From contig CANOKL010000030.1 of the NCBI GenBank assembly GCA_947566645.1, positions 1 to 47,522 on the forward strand: DNA of 47,522 bases. Reading direction: 5' to 3'. This DNA comes from an uncultured Lachnospiraceae bacterium (lineage in GTDB: Bacteria; Bacillota; Clostridia; Lachnospirales; Lachnospiraceae). A program made the translations under genes and the position numbers. The number at the start of each line of letters is the position of its first letter. Position 1 is the stretch's first letter. Shown here piece by piece: positions 34,065 to 42,948 of the stretch. Below the pieces are notes generated by a model. The model saw nothing but the letters and a program-made list of their open reading frames with translations, ran no database searches and was not told the origin of the DNA.

Positions 34065-34772
34065 CTATCCCTTCTCCCCGTCAAGATATCTTCTGACATC
34101 CTCCACATACCGCCTGCTCACGGGAACCGTCTCATCTCCCACTTCAAGCTCCGTACGGGAGCCGGACTTTACATAAGCCGTATTTACAAGATAGCTCTGA
34201 TGGCAGCGCAGAAATGCGTCCTCCTTTAAGGTTTCCTGCAGATCCCCCATCTTCGCATAAAAGGATATGTGCTCCTGTCCGCCTCTCTGGCAGACAGAAA
34301 TCTTTCTCCCCTCAGCCGCAAAATATTTTACACGCTCCAGAAAGATAGGCACCTTCCTGCCCCCGATACTTACATGGAGACATCTGGGGCTGTGCTCCTT
34401 TGCCTTCATATACCTTTTCAGTTCATCGGACAGCCTGCCCATGCCCTGGGGCTTCAAGACATAAGAAAATGCCTGGTAGGTATATCCGTCAAAAACATGC
34501 TCCGCAGAAATAGTCACAAAGATGATATCCACGTCAATCCAGTGCTCTCGTATATATGCCGCCACAGACAGCCCGTCCATCTCCGGCATATTAATGTCCA
34601 GGAGAAGGAGTTCACACTGAAAGCGGTTCTGTTCAATGTCCTCAATCACCCGGGTGCCGGATTCATAACAGATAAACTCTGCTTCATCAAATTCAAACAT
34701 TGCCCGGAAGGCCGTCTCGTACATCATCGTACGGTGTGCCTTTACATCATCACAAATTCCTATGTATATCAT
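34065..34772 (-). CDS. LytTR-family response regulator
   Basis: A 235-residue regulator of the AgrA/VirR type. The receiver domain (residues 1-120) has CDD at 7-9 and the phospho-acceptor Asp59 in LLLDINMPEMDG. The C-terminal LytTR DNA-binding domain (about 130-232) has FLRCHQSYLVNTAYV and VPVSRRYVEDVRRYL. No histidine kinase gene lies beside it, unlike usual LytTR systems, so it may be phosphorylated by a distant kinase or influenced by the Ser/Thr kinases of this operon. It is embedded between FHA genes (gaps 33 and 72 bases). Confidence 0.92.
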   Translation of the reverse strand: MIYIGICDDVKAHRTMMYETAFRAMFEFDEAEFICYESGTRVIEDIEQNRFQCELLLLDINMPEMDGLSVAAYIREHWIDVDIIFVTISAEHVFDGYTYQAFSYVLKPQGMGRLSDELKRYMKAKEHSPRCLHVSIGGRKVPIFLERVKYFAAEGRKISVCQRGGQEHISFYAKMGDLQETLKEDAFLRCHQSYLVNTAYVKSGSRTELEVGDETVPVSRRYVEDVRRYLDGEKG

Positions 34773-34805
34773 CCTTTACAGCCTTTCTCAGTCTATACTC
34801 CCCTG

Positions 34806-35960
34806 TCACATCACCATAAATATCTCCGAATCACCCGCCATATGTATCACAGTCCCCGGAAGAATAACCGTATACTCAGATGCTGCCAGCATCATTCCGT
34901 TTGACAGCGTAGTCCCTCCTGTAGAATAGTCAACCGCCTGATAGCACCCATTTACCGCATCATAACGTATCCCGCACTGCCTGCGGCTTACCTTTGGATT
35001 ACTGAAAATCAGCATGCAATACCTGGGATCTCTCCCCAGGACAATCTCCTCACCTGCATGGATGCTCACACTCTCCCCTGCATACTCGCCTTTGATTCCC
35101 CGAAGGATCCCATTCTCCCGGACAGAAGCCTTTCCGGCCACAGAATCTGTCTGATCCCATATCCCGGTGTCAGGGGATATCCTGTAATTCCCCTGAAGTT
35201 CCCCGGCTCTTCTCATCCTGAGCTGCAGCGCCAGGCACAGGATGCCATATAAGGCAGCTAGCACTGAGAGCACAATTACAATGATCCAGCTTACCCCCGA
35301 GCACCGGGAGAACAATTCCTTTACGAATCTCTCTCCTGTACCATACTGGTTTAAAGCCTCCCCGCCCACCAGCTCGAAGGAAATCACTGCGCGCCTGGCC
35401 TCCTCCCACACCATAGAAGGAATCAGGAATCGCACCAGGCACTCACACAGAATTGCCAGCAGCCCGTCAAACAGCAGCATGCCCGGCAGGGTGCGCCCCT
35501 TCACCAGCATAAAGACCAAGGTAAATGTCACTGCAAGAAACGGAAGATAGACAAGCCATCCCCACAGTCTGAATACTCCTCTGATACCAGTGTCCCGAAG
35601 GGTCATGCCCTCCCTGAGCTGTACTCCTTCAAAGTCCAGCCGCTCCTTCACCGTCAGCGCCCATCTGGCAAGGAACAGCCTTGATATCAAAGTATCTCCC
35701 CCGGTAATCTCTCTGGCTCTCCGTCTATAGACCTTCTCAATACCGGCGCGGCCTGCCCCGCCCGGCTCATAATCCTCCACAATTTCCCTGGCGCCTGTAA
35801 TATTCTCATCCTTCCCCAGGGCATATCTGTTGGCGCTCACTGCCGCATCAATATAGCATTCAGCACGAAAGGACAGTCCCGGGAAAAATATCGTAATCCA
35901 CAGTACAAACAGGAGCCCCGCCCCCACAATTGTGTGCCAATGCAGTCGGTATCCTTTCAC
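34806..35960 (-). CDS. Membrane protein with extracellular domain and degenerate FHA domain
   Basis: A 384-residue protein: a first helix (about residues 10-30), an extracellular segment of about 100 residues, three further helices (about 130-155, 160-185, 225-250), and a C-terminal FHA-like domain (about 300-380). LGRDPRYCMLI is intact, but VSRRQC has Gln in place of the conserved His and STGGTTL has Gly in place of Asn. Phosphopeptide binding is probably weakened or changed. The start codon is GTG, supported by AAGGAGGT five bases away. Confidence 0.87.
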   Translation of the reverse strand: MKGYRLHWHTIVGAGLLFVLWITIFFPGLSFRAECYIDAAVSANRYALGKDENITGAREIVEDYEPGGAGRAGIEKVYRRRAREITGGDTLISRLFLARWALTVKERLDFEGVQLREGMTLRDTGIRGVFRLWGWLVYLPFLAVTFTLVFMLVKGRTLPGMLLFDGLLAILCECLVRFLIPSMVWEEARRAVISFELVGGEALNQYGTGERFVKELFSRCSGVSWIIVIVLSVLAALYGILCLALQLRMRRAGELQGNYRISPDTGIWDQTDSVAGKASVRENGILRGIKGEYAGESVSIHAGEEIVLGRDPRYCMLIFSNPKVSRRQCGIRYDAVNGCYQAVDYSTGGTTLSNGMMLAASEYTVILPGTVIHMAGDSEIFMVM

Positions 35961-36035
35961 TGTAACCTCCTTCTTACCTAGAGCATTTTCAGAAGCTCTT
36001 TATGCTCAGATTTGTGAGTTTTCAGGCGTGCTCAC

Positions 36036-37406
36036 CTATAATAGCTTCCGGATCTCTCTGCCAAGCTCCGCCGCAGAGCTTATGCGTTCCTCCTTCTTAA
36101 GAGCCATCGCCCGGCTAATCAGGCTCATCCAGTACTTGGAGAGCCTCACCTTATATTTCCTGGGCGGAACCAGATTCGAATCCTTCCCGCTAAGCCGGGT
36201 AAGGACATCCGTCGGCTTGTGCCCGGTCAGCAGATAATACATGGCAGCCCCCGCCCCGTAGATATCAGTCCACGGGCCCTCATCCCTGGGGCTTCCCTCC
36301 CTTGCCGTACGATACTGCTCGGGAGCCGCATAGTCCGGCTTCAGGAACGCCGCGCTTAAGAAAGGCTGGGATTCCAGGAAATATTTGGATGCTCCCAGGT
36401 CAATCAGCCGGATCTCTCCCTCTCTGGAACGCATAATATTTCCCGGGCTGATATCGCTGTGCACAATCCCTTTATCATGGATCTCCTCCAGTGCTTCCAG
36501 TACCGGAAGCATAATCTCCGCCATCCCGGCGGTTGTATAGGGTTTATACCCCCTGCCCCGCAGCTCCCGCCCGATGCTGCTTCCCGGAATATACTCCGTC
36601 AGCAGATAAACCGTATCATTCGCCTCTATCACATCATATATTGTGACAATCCCGGGCGAGTGGATGAATTCCGCTGTAATAACCGCTTCTTTTAAAAAGG
36701 ATCTCATGCCGTAGCGGTATGCCTCCACCATGGCGGAGGTCTTCACAGCCACGTACTCTCCGTCCCTCTGCGCCCATTCCGACGGGAAATATTCCTTCAC
36801 TGCAACACTCCGGTGAAGAATCTCATCCTCACACAGATAGATGATTCCAAAGCCGCCGGCACCGATACAGTCCATAACCCGGTAACGCTGATCCAGGCAG
36901 GTTCCCACCGGCAGCGCCTGCTCCTTCCTTGCCGGATTCTCTGTATAAGGCTCCCGCCCCTCACACCGCTCCGCCCTGTCCCCCAGGGCAAGCAGCAGAT
37001 AAAGCCTGAAAACACTGACCGGCATATATCTGTCTCTCATAGAGAAAATCAGTACATTCTTATGTCCCAGCTGCTTAACCGACAGAACCTCCAGACATCC
37101 TCCCCTGGATTCACTGACTGCACTAAGCTTCTGTGCCAGAATGACAAGATTTTCTTCTGTATCCTCCTGTCTTCTCAGCAGAAAGCAGGGAAGCTTCAGC
37201 AAATTATCATAGGCCCTCCACACCGCCGTATCCTGTTCCTGGCAGAAGAGCCTGCCCAACAGATACCGCTTCTCTAATACAATACCGCTTCTCCATCCAA
37301 GAACCTCCTCATATTCCCTTCCCGGCTCCCAGCCGCAATGGGGGCATGCAAAAACGTCCTCATCCCACTGTGAAAAACATCCTAAGCAAACTTTGGGCAT
37401 TTCCAT
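36036..37406 (-). CDS. Soluble zinc-ribbon Ser/Thr kinase, unusual active site
   Basis: A 456-residue protein without membrane segments. An N-terminal zinc ribbon (CLGC at residues 7-10, CPHC at 21-24) is followed by a segment (about 41-140) that looks like a worn-out kinase N-lobe (GIVLEKRYLLGR...AVWRAYD...CFLLRR), then a full kinase domain (about 167-456). This has IGAGGFGIIY, Lys204 in VAVKEYF, the catalytic loop HSDISPGN (Asp318 and Asn323 kept, Arg replaced by Ser) and DLG (336-338) in place of DFG. It is likely active but regulated differently from HRD kinases. CAGGAGA precedes the ATG. Confidence 0.9.
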   Translation of the reverse strand: MEMPKVCLGCFSQWDEDVFACPHCGWEPGREYEEVLGWRSGIVLEKRYLLGRLFCQEQDTAVWRAYDNLLKLPCFLLRRQEDTEENLVILAQKLSAVSESRGGCLEVLSVKQLGHKNVLIFSMRDRYMPVSVFRLYLLLALGDRAERCEGREPYTENPARKEQALPVGTCLDQRYRVMDCIGAGGFGIIYLCEDEILHRSVAVKEYFPSEWAQRDGEYVAVKTSAMVEAYRYGMRSFLKEAVITAEFIHSPGIVTIYDVIEANDTVYLLTEYIPGSSIGRELRGRGYKPYTTAGMAEIMLPVLEALEEIHDKGIVHSDISPGNIMRSREGEIRLIDLGASKYFLESQPFLSAAFLKPDYAAPEQYRTAREGSPRDEGPWTDIYGAGAAMYYLLTGHKPTDVLTRLSGKDSNLVPPRKYKVRLSKYWMSLISRAMALKKEERISSAAELGREIRKLL

Positions 37407-37469
37407 ACTGTCTTGTCTCCTGGTAAATTTATGTTATAGTCACGGCCTGCGCATTCCGGAGGAACATAT

Positions 37470-38492
37470 TTATATCGCTTCTCCGTATAAATCCCTGTAT
37501 AACGCTGCGACGGCAGGATACCGTTCTTCTGCCTCTATATGAAGCCCCTTCATCACGGCGCGGTCCTGCTCCTCCGAAACAGGGACGCCCATTGCCTGGA
37601 GCCTCTGAAGGGTATCCCGCTTCTGACGCTCCCCGGCATCAGGGATCCGGACTCCGGTCAGCAGATAATAGATACTGGCACACATACTGTACACATCGGT
37701 CCACGGCCCCTGCTTCCCGTCCCTGTAATACTGCTCAATGGGGGCGTACCCGTGCTTTAGGAGCACCGGTCCATTGCGTACAGCAAAGTCCCTCGCCGCC
37801 CCGAAGTCAATCAGCTTCGCCTTATAATCCCGGGTAAGCATGATGTTGTCCGGGCTGATATCCCGGTGGATAATCCCCGCCCTGTTCACCTCATCCAGTG
37901 CTTTTAAGACATCCCTTAATATAGGAAATAACTCTCCCGGCGACAGTCTGCCTCCCCTGGCTTTGGCATACCTTTTCATGTCGATTCCGTCAATGTACTC
38001 CATCACAATGTACGCCGTATTATTTCCGTAAAAGAAATCCCGCACTGACACGATCCCCGGCATCAGGTAGAACCTGGACAGCGTTTTCGCCTCCTCAATA
38101 TACGTTTTCAGGCCTTCCACATAGGCATGCTGCGCTCTTGACGGGTTCTTTGTGTACATCATGCTGTACTGGACCGAGACAGAGATCTGCTCTGAATAGG
38201 TGTCGGCATGTGTGTTCCTTGCGGCAACTGCCCTTGGAAAATATTCCTTGATACATACCTTTTTGCTCTGATAAAAATCCCATCCTATGTAGGTGATCCC
38301 AAAGCCCCCTATGCCGATTACCCTTCCGATCAGATATTTCCCATTTACGATCTCATACAGGGGAAGGCTGTTCTGCGGTCTCCTGTAATTCCTGGTCTCG
38401 AATCCACAGCGGGGACACCGGGCATATGGTTGGGGAAGCTCGGCCATACAGCCCATACATAGATTGTCCGGATTCACTAATCTTTTCTCCAT
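37470..38492 (-). CDS. Soluble zinc-ribbon Ser/Thr kinase
   Basis: A 340-residue cytosolic kinase. The zinc ribbon (CMGC at residues 12-15, CPRC at 26-29) is followed by a complete kinase domain (about 45-335): glycine loop IGIGGFGITYIG, Lys82 in CIKEYFP, HRDISPDN at 209-216, DFGAARD at 229-235 and the activation-loop end GYAPIEQYY. All catalytic residues are present, which makes it the most canonical of the two soluble kinases. AGAGGTGAC precedes the ATG. There is no transmembrane or PASTA part, so it may act downstream of the receptor kinases. Confidence 0.93.
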   Translation of the reverse strand: MEKRLVNPDNLCMGCMAELPQPYARCPRCGFETRNYRRPQNSLPLYEIVNGKYLIGRVIGIGGFGITYIGWDFYQSKKVCIKEYFPRAVAARNTHADTYSEQISVSVQYSMMYTKNPSRAQHAYVEGLKTYIEEAKTLSRFYLMPGIVSVRDFFYGNNTAYIVMEYIDGIDMKRYAKARGGRLSPGELFPILRDVLKALDEVNRAGIIHRDISPDNIMLTRDYKAKLIDFGAARDFAVRNGPVLLKHGYAPIEQYYRDGKQGPWTDVYSMCASIYYLLTGVRIPDAGERQKRDTLQRLQAMGVPVSEEQDRAVMKGLHIEAEERYPAVAALYRDLYGEAI

Positions 38493-38551
38493 GATTTGTT
38501 GTCACCTCTTTAGAAATTGCTGCTCAGACATGAAGCGTATCGGACATCACC

Positions 38552-40618
38552 TTAGAACAATTCGTTCCTGTGACCACTGTCTTCAGAACCCAGATCTGCG
38601 GGATCTGACGGAACTGGTTCTGGCTTTTGTACCGGTTCCTGCACCGGCTCCTTTTTGTCCGTGCCTCCGCCCTGGTTATTCTCAGGCACTTTGGGAACCT
38701 GTTTTTCCTTCTGGACATACAATACAATCTTCTGCCTGTTCCCCTTATTCTTTAGTACATTAATCTCTTCCCCTGCGGCAACGCTCTGTCTGTTTACCTG
38801 GCCCGCTGAGATTCCGTCCTTATAAGCTTTGGAATCCTTGAATTTTAAGCTGAATATCTCAGCAAGCCCTGCCTTCTTCAGCGCCTTTTTCGCTTTTTCC
38901 TTTGACAGTCCTGTAAAATCCGGAACCTGCTTTATAAATGCAGCCTCCTCCTGGCCTATGGATATGAATACGGAAACTTCTTTTGTACTGTCGTATTTTT
39001 CTCCCACTGCCACAGACTGGTCATAGCATATCCCTCTTTCAATATCTTTGGAAAAATACCAGTTTACAGTGATCTTCCCTGTCTTTTTTGCAAGTCCCGT
39101 ATTTTCACCTGCGCCTGCTGCCATATGGACATCAATATTATAAGGATCGCCGTGTACCTCTACATCAAAATTTCTGTCTGTAAAAAACTGTATCACCTGC
39201 GCCTCCGCCATGCCAGTAAAGTCTGGCATAGTATAATAAGTATCCCCTCCGCTGACCTTAAATGCCAGCTCGCTGTCAACATCCACAATCTCTGATGCCG
39301 GAACCGACTGCTCAGTAATAACGCCCTCCGCCTCACTGCTGAAATCATACTGGGGCGCCGCCAGATTCTCGAACCCCTGATCCTTCAGGTTTTCAATTAC
39401 ATCCTCGTAGGATTTTCCAGTGTAGTCCTTCAGACGCACTTTCCCATCCTCAATGGTGTTGCTTACACTTTCTGCTTTCTGGGTAGTGTTATGCCCAATT
39501 GCAGATACCCCAAAGGCAATTCCGCAGACCAGGCAGATACACCCAAAACAAATGGCAGCCTTCGCCGCAACAGGAAGCCTGGCGATCTTGCTCAGAATCC
39601 CATTATTTTCCTCTGCAGGAGGCAGAATCCATTCCGGTTCGTATACTGGGACAAAGTTCTTCCCGTCCAGAACCTCCATGAATTCATCCGCGCTCTGGAG
39701 CCGGTACTCCGGTTTTACATTCAGGCAGACCATGATGCCAAGCTCCGCCTGCTCCGGAATCTTGATATTCATATCAGACGGCGGAATCAGGCCATCCTTC
39801 TGGGCACGCTCATTTGCCGGGATCGGCTTCTGCCCGGTCAGCATCCGGTAGAAGAGGGCGGCGACTGCGTAGAGATCCGTGTAGGGTCCCTGCTTTGCCT
39901 CCCGGCTGTACTGTTCAATGGGTGCATACCCCACCTTCAGCACAACCTCTGATTTCATATTTGCCAGAGATGACGCATGCTTCGCCGCTCCGAAATCAAT
40001 CAGCTTAATGACACCTTCGTCTGTTACAAATATGTTGTCAGGCGCTATGTCTCTGTGGAGTACACCGCGCTTATGGATATCCCTGAGTGTGTGGAGCACG
40101 GTAAGCACCACCCTCCGGCACCACTCGTAGTCCTTCTTGTCCCCGGATTTCTTGAGGATGGTCTTTACATCCATTCCCTCAAGGTACTCCATCACGATAT
40201 ATCCGGTTCCGTTTTCCTCGAAAAAGTTGGATATCGCCACCACTCCCCTGATGTCCTGAAGAGCCGCTACGCTCCTTGCCTCTTCAAGGAACTGTTGGAG
40301 CCCCTTCCTGAATCTGGTCTTCAGGCTCTCATCCGGCACGGTCACTGTGACGCCGTCCTCCCCGCGGCCAATGTACTGCTCCGGGTAAAACTCCTTGACC
40401 GCAATCTTGCGCAGAAGGAGCTTGTTCCACCCCACATAGGTATTCCCGAAGCCGCCATAGCCCAGTGGATATCCTATGATGAACTTGCCCTGCAGGACTG
40501 TGCCGGGCTTTAAGAATCTGGGGGATACCTGCTGTATGGCAAGACTTTTGCCACAGTTGGGGCAGGTGCGTAATTTTTCATTTTGTATTTGCTGCATGCA
40601 ATGATAGCAAAGTTTCAT
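38552..40618 (-). CDS. Receptor Ser/Thr kinase with PASTA repeats
   Basis: A 688-residue transmembrane kinase. A zinc ribbon (CYHC, CPNC; Cys 4, 7, 19, 22) precedes the kinase domain (about 40-325) with GYGGFGNTYVG, Lys75, HRDIAPDN (188-195), DFGAAK (208-213) and GYAPIEQYS. One helix (about 351-374) leads to an ectodomain with three PASTA-like repeats (from about 395, 463 and 597; DYTGKSYEDV, DFTGMAEAQV, DFTGLSKEKA) and a proline/glutamate-rich tail. PASTA domains in PknB/PrkC bind peptidoglycan or related ligands. The start at 40618 has AAGGAGAAAAC overlapping the stop of the preceding gene (10-base gap). Confidence 0.94.
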   Translation of the reverse strand: MKLCYHCMQQIQNEKLRTCPNCGKSLAIQQVSPRFLKPGTVLQGKFIIGYPLGYGGFGNTYVGWNKLLLRKIAVKEFYPEQYIGRGEDGVTVTVPDESLKTRFRKGLQQFLEEARSVAALQDIRGVVAISNFFEENGTGYIVMEYLEGMDVKTILKKSGDKKDYEWCRRVVLTVLHTLRDIHKRGVLHRDIAPDNIFVTDEGVIKLIDFGAAKHASSLANMKSEVVLKVGYAPIEQYSREAKQGPYTDLYAVAALFYRMLTGQKPIPANERAQKDGLIPPSDMNIKIPEQAELGIMVCLNVKPEYRLQSADEFMEVLDGKNFVPVYEPEWILPPAEENNGILSKIARLPVAAKAAICFGCICLVCGIAFGVSAIGHNTTQKAESVSNTIEDGKVRLKDYTGKSYEDVIENLKDQGFENLAAPQYDFSSEAEGVITEQSVPASEIVDVDSELAFKVSGGDTYYTMPDFTGMAEAQVIQFFTDRNFDVEVHGDPYNIDVHMAAGAGENTGLAKKTGKITVNWYFSKDIERGICYDQSVAVGEKYDSTKEVSVFISIGQEEAAFIKQVPDFTGLSKEKAKKALKKAGLAEIFSLKFKDSKAYKDGISAGQVNRQSVAAGEEINVLKNKGNRQKIVLYVQKEKQVPKVPENNQGGGTDKKEPVQEPVQKPEPVPSDPADLGSEDSGHRNELF

Positions 40619-40628
40619 AGTTTTCTCC

Positions 40629-42938
40629 TTAGTGTCCAACATCTGAGCCTCCGTCCGAATTACCACCACCTGCTGGCGGAGTATCAGCCGGTGTCGAAGA
40701 TGCCGGCGTCGGTACATTCTGTGACGGCATTGGTGTCGGCGCTAGTGTTGGCACAGGCGCTGGTACTGACTCTGTCGTTATTGTAATGGAATACTTCTTC
40801 CCTTCTCTAAAGTAGTCAACCGTTTTTTTCTTTTTGTCGTAAATATTTACTCCTATTACATACTGTGATTCCTGTCCTGTTCCGCCTTCAATATTTACAG
40901 TTACATCCCAGCCCTTTGTCTTGCCTTCTATCTCTTTCTTTACCTGGCTGCCTGTTTTCCCCTCGTATGTAAGTTTTTTCTTAACCACATATAACAGAGG
41001 CTCGTCCATGCCTTCGCTTGTATCAAGCGTCTCCCCCTTTTTCCTGGTCTGTTCAACAACAGTTCCTTTTTTCTTTTCAAATGAGTAACAGTTCTCATTT
41101 ACCAGGCTGGTTCCGGCTAATGATACCTTTCTTCCGGTTTTCTTCCTTTTTTTCTCATTATTCAGATCATATTGATAGGAAGCGCATTTAATATCCTTTA
41201 TATTTTTACCTACATAAGAATCTAACGATTTCCAATACAAAAAATCGGGAGCGTAAAAAATAATACAAAATTTTTCATCACAGCTAATTTCCTTACCGGC
41301 ATTTGCCTCGTCTTTCAATTCCTCAGCAGATATGGAGCCATCCTTTGTCTGAATCTCTTTAATGTCATAATACCTTCCTCCATCTTCCTGTACTCCCAGG
41401 TAACGGGTTCCATCACTTTTGTCTATACCTAATTTTTCGGCTAACGCAAACGCATTCAGACCTCTGATTTCACTGTAATAGAGCTTTTCGCTGCTATAGA
41501 CTGTACATTGGATAATACCCTCAACCTTCCCATCTGCGTTCTGTTTCAAATCCTCTGTACTCTCCAGATCAGCTTTACTTGTCAGATCAATTGATGACTT
41601 TACCGACTGGCTGCAGATTGTACCATTATTTTTCTCATCCGGATCAAATATATGCCGGGAAGTATCAAGTGTAATATTCCATCCATTCTGTCTGTTCAGC
41701 TTATGGACATGATCCTGTGCTTCCTCTGCGCTCATTCCGGTATAATCTGGAAGCCGTATTGCTCCATCTTCAAGCGTGCTACTTTTGCCTTCTGCCCTTT
41801 GCATGCTCTGATACCCGGTTTTCGATATTCCCAAGACAATACCGAAGATCAGACAGATACCGGCAAAGCAGATTCCTGCCTTTGCCACAACAGGAAGCCT
41901 GGATATTTTTCTGAAAAGTCCAGTGCCTTTTTCCTCCTGAGGCAGGATCCATCTCGGTTCATATACCGGGATAAAATCTCTCCCGTCCAGGGCCTCCATA
42001 AATTCGTCTGCACTTTGAAGCCGGTGTTCTGGCCTGACATTCAGACAGACCATCATTCCCATCTCAGCCTTTCCTGGGATCTCAATTCCCATCTTGGACG
42101 GAGGAATCAGAGCATCCTGCTGGATCCGTTCAATTGCCGGGATTGGCTTCTGCCCGGTCAGCATCCGGTAAAAGAGTGCGGCGACCGCATATAGATCAGT
42201 GTACGGTCCCTGCACCGCCGCACGGCTGTATTGTTCAATCGGTGCATATCCGCCCTTTAACACGATCTCTGACCTCTCAGCTGTCAAAGCCGTCTCATAC
42301 TTTGCCGCTCCAAAGTCAATTAGCTTGATCACGCCCTGGTTTGTCACGAATATATTGTCAGGAGCAATATCCCTGTGGACAATGCCTCTCTTATGGATAT
42401 CTCTAAGTATATCGAGCACAGTAAGTATAACTCTCCGACACCACTTGTAGTCTTTTTTATTACCGGATTTCTTAAGGATGTCTTTTACGCTCATCCCATC
42501 CAGGTACTCCATGACAATATATCCGGTTCCATTTTCCTTGAAGAAATTAGAAATCGCTACAACTCCCCTGATATCGTGGAGAGAGGCTACATTCCTTGCT
42601 TCATCCAGGAAATGCAGCAGTCCTTTGTCGTGCCTTGACTGGAGATACTTCTCTGTTGCCTCCACCGTAATGCCATCTGCCGCACGGCTGCTAAACTGCC
42701 TTGGATAGAATTCCTTTACTGCAACCTTTCGTAAAAGAAGCTTGTCCCACCCGATGTAGGTGTTCCCGAAGCCACCGGAGCCTAACGGGTAGCCCAAAAT
42801 GAATCTGTCCTGTAAAATCGTACCAGGGCTTAGGAAACTCACCGGTATCTGCTGTATATCCAGTTTTTTTCCACAATTTGGGCATACCCGGAATCTCTTG
42901 TTGCGTATTTGCTGCATGCAATGATAGCAAAGTTTCAT
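40629..42938 (-). CDS. Receptor Ser/Thr kinase with long mixed ectodomain
   Basis: A 769-residue transmembrane kinase. Its cytosolic half (zinc ribbon MKLCYHCMQQIRN, kinase with GSGGFGNTYIG, Lys75, HRDIAPDN, DFGAAKY, one helix at about 351-374) is nearly the same as in the kinase at 38552-40618. The ectodomain is different: one PASTA-like unit (DYTGMSAEEAQ), then a roughly 300-residue part that matches the kinase at 42949-45171 (NGWNITLDT, HIFDPDEKNNGT, YDLNNEKKRKKTG, KLTYEGKTGSQV), and a Pro/Thr/Ala tail. It thus looks like a chimera of its two neighbours. AAAGGAGAA precedes the ATG. Confidence 0.94.
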   Translation of the reverse strand: MKLCYHCMQQIRNKRFRVCPNCGKKLDIQQIPVSFLSPGTILQDRFILGYPLGSGGFGNTYIGWDKLLLRKVAVKEFYPRQFSSRAADGITVEATEKYLQSRHDKGLLHFLDEARNVASLHDIRGVVAISNFFKENGTGYIVMEYLDGMSVKDILKKSGNKKDYKWCRRVILTVLDILRDIHKRGIVHRDIAPDNIFVTNQGVIKLIDFGAAKYETALTAERSEIVLKGGYAPIEQYSRAAVQGPYTDLYAVAALFYRMLTGQKPIPAIERIQQDALIPPSKMGIEIPGKAEMGMMVCLNVRPEHRLQSADEFMEALDGRDFIPVYEPRWILPQEEKGTGLFRKISRLPVVAKAGICFAGICLIFGIVLGISKTGYQSMQRAEGKSSTLEDGAIRLPDYTGMSAEEAQDHVHKLNRQNGWNITLDTSRHIFDPDEKNNGTICSQSVKSSIDLTSKADLESTEDLKQNADGKVEGIIQCTVYSSEKLYYSEIRGLNAFALAEKLGIDKSDGTRYLGVQEDGGRYYDIKEIQTKDGSISAEELKDEANAGKEISCDEKFCIIFYAPDFLYWKSLDSYVGKNIKDIKCASYQYDLNNEKKRKKTGRKVSLAGTSLVNENCYSFEKKKGTVVEQTRKKGETLDTSEGMDEPLLYVVKKKLTYEGKTGSQVKKEIEGKTKGWDVTVNIEGGTGQESQYVIGVNIYDKKKKTVDYFREGKKYSITITTESVPAPVPTLAPTPMPSQNVPTPASSTPADTPPAGGGNSDGGSDVGH

Positions 42939-42948
42939 TTTTTCTCCT

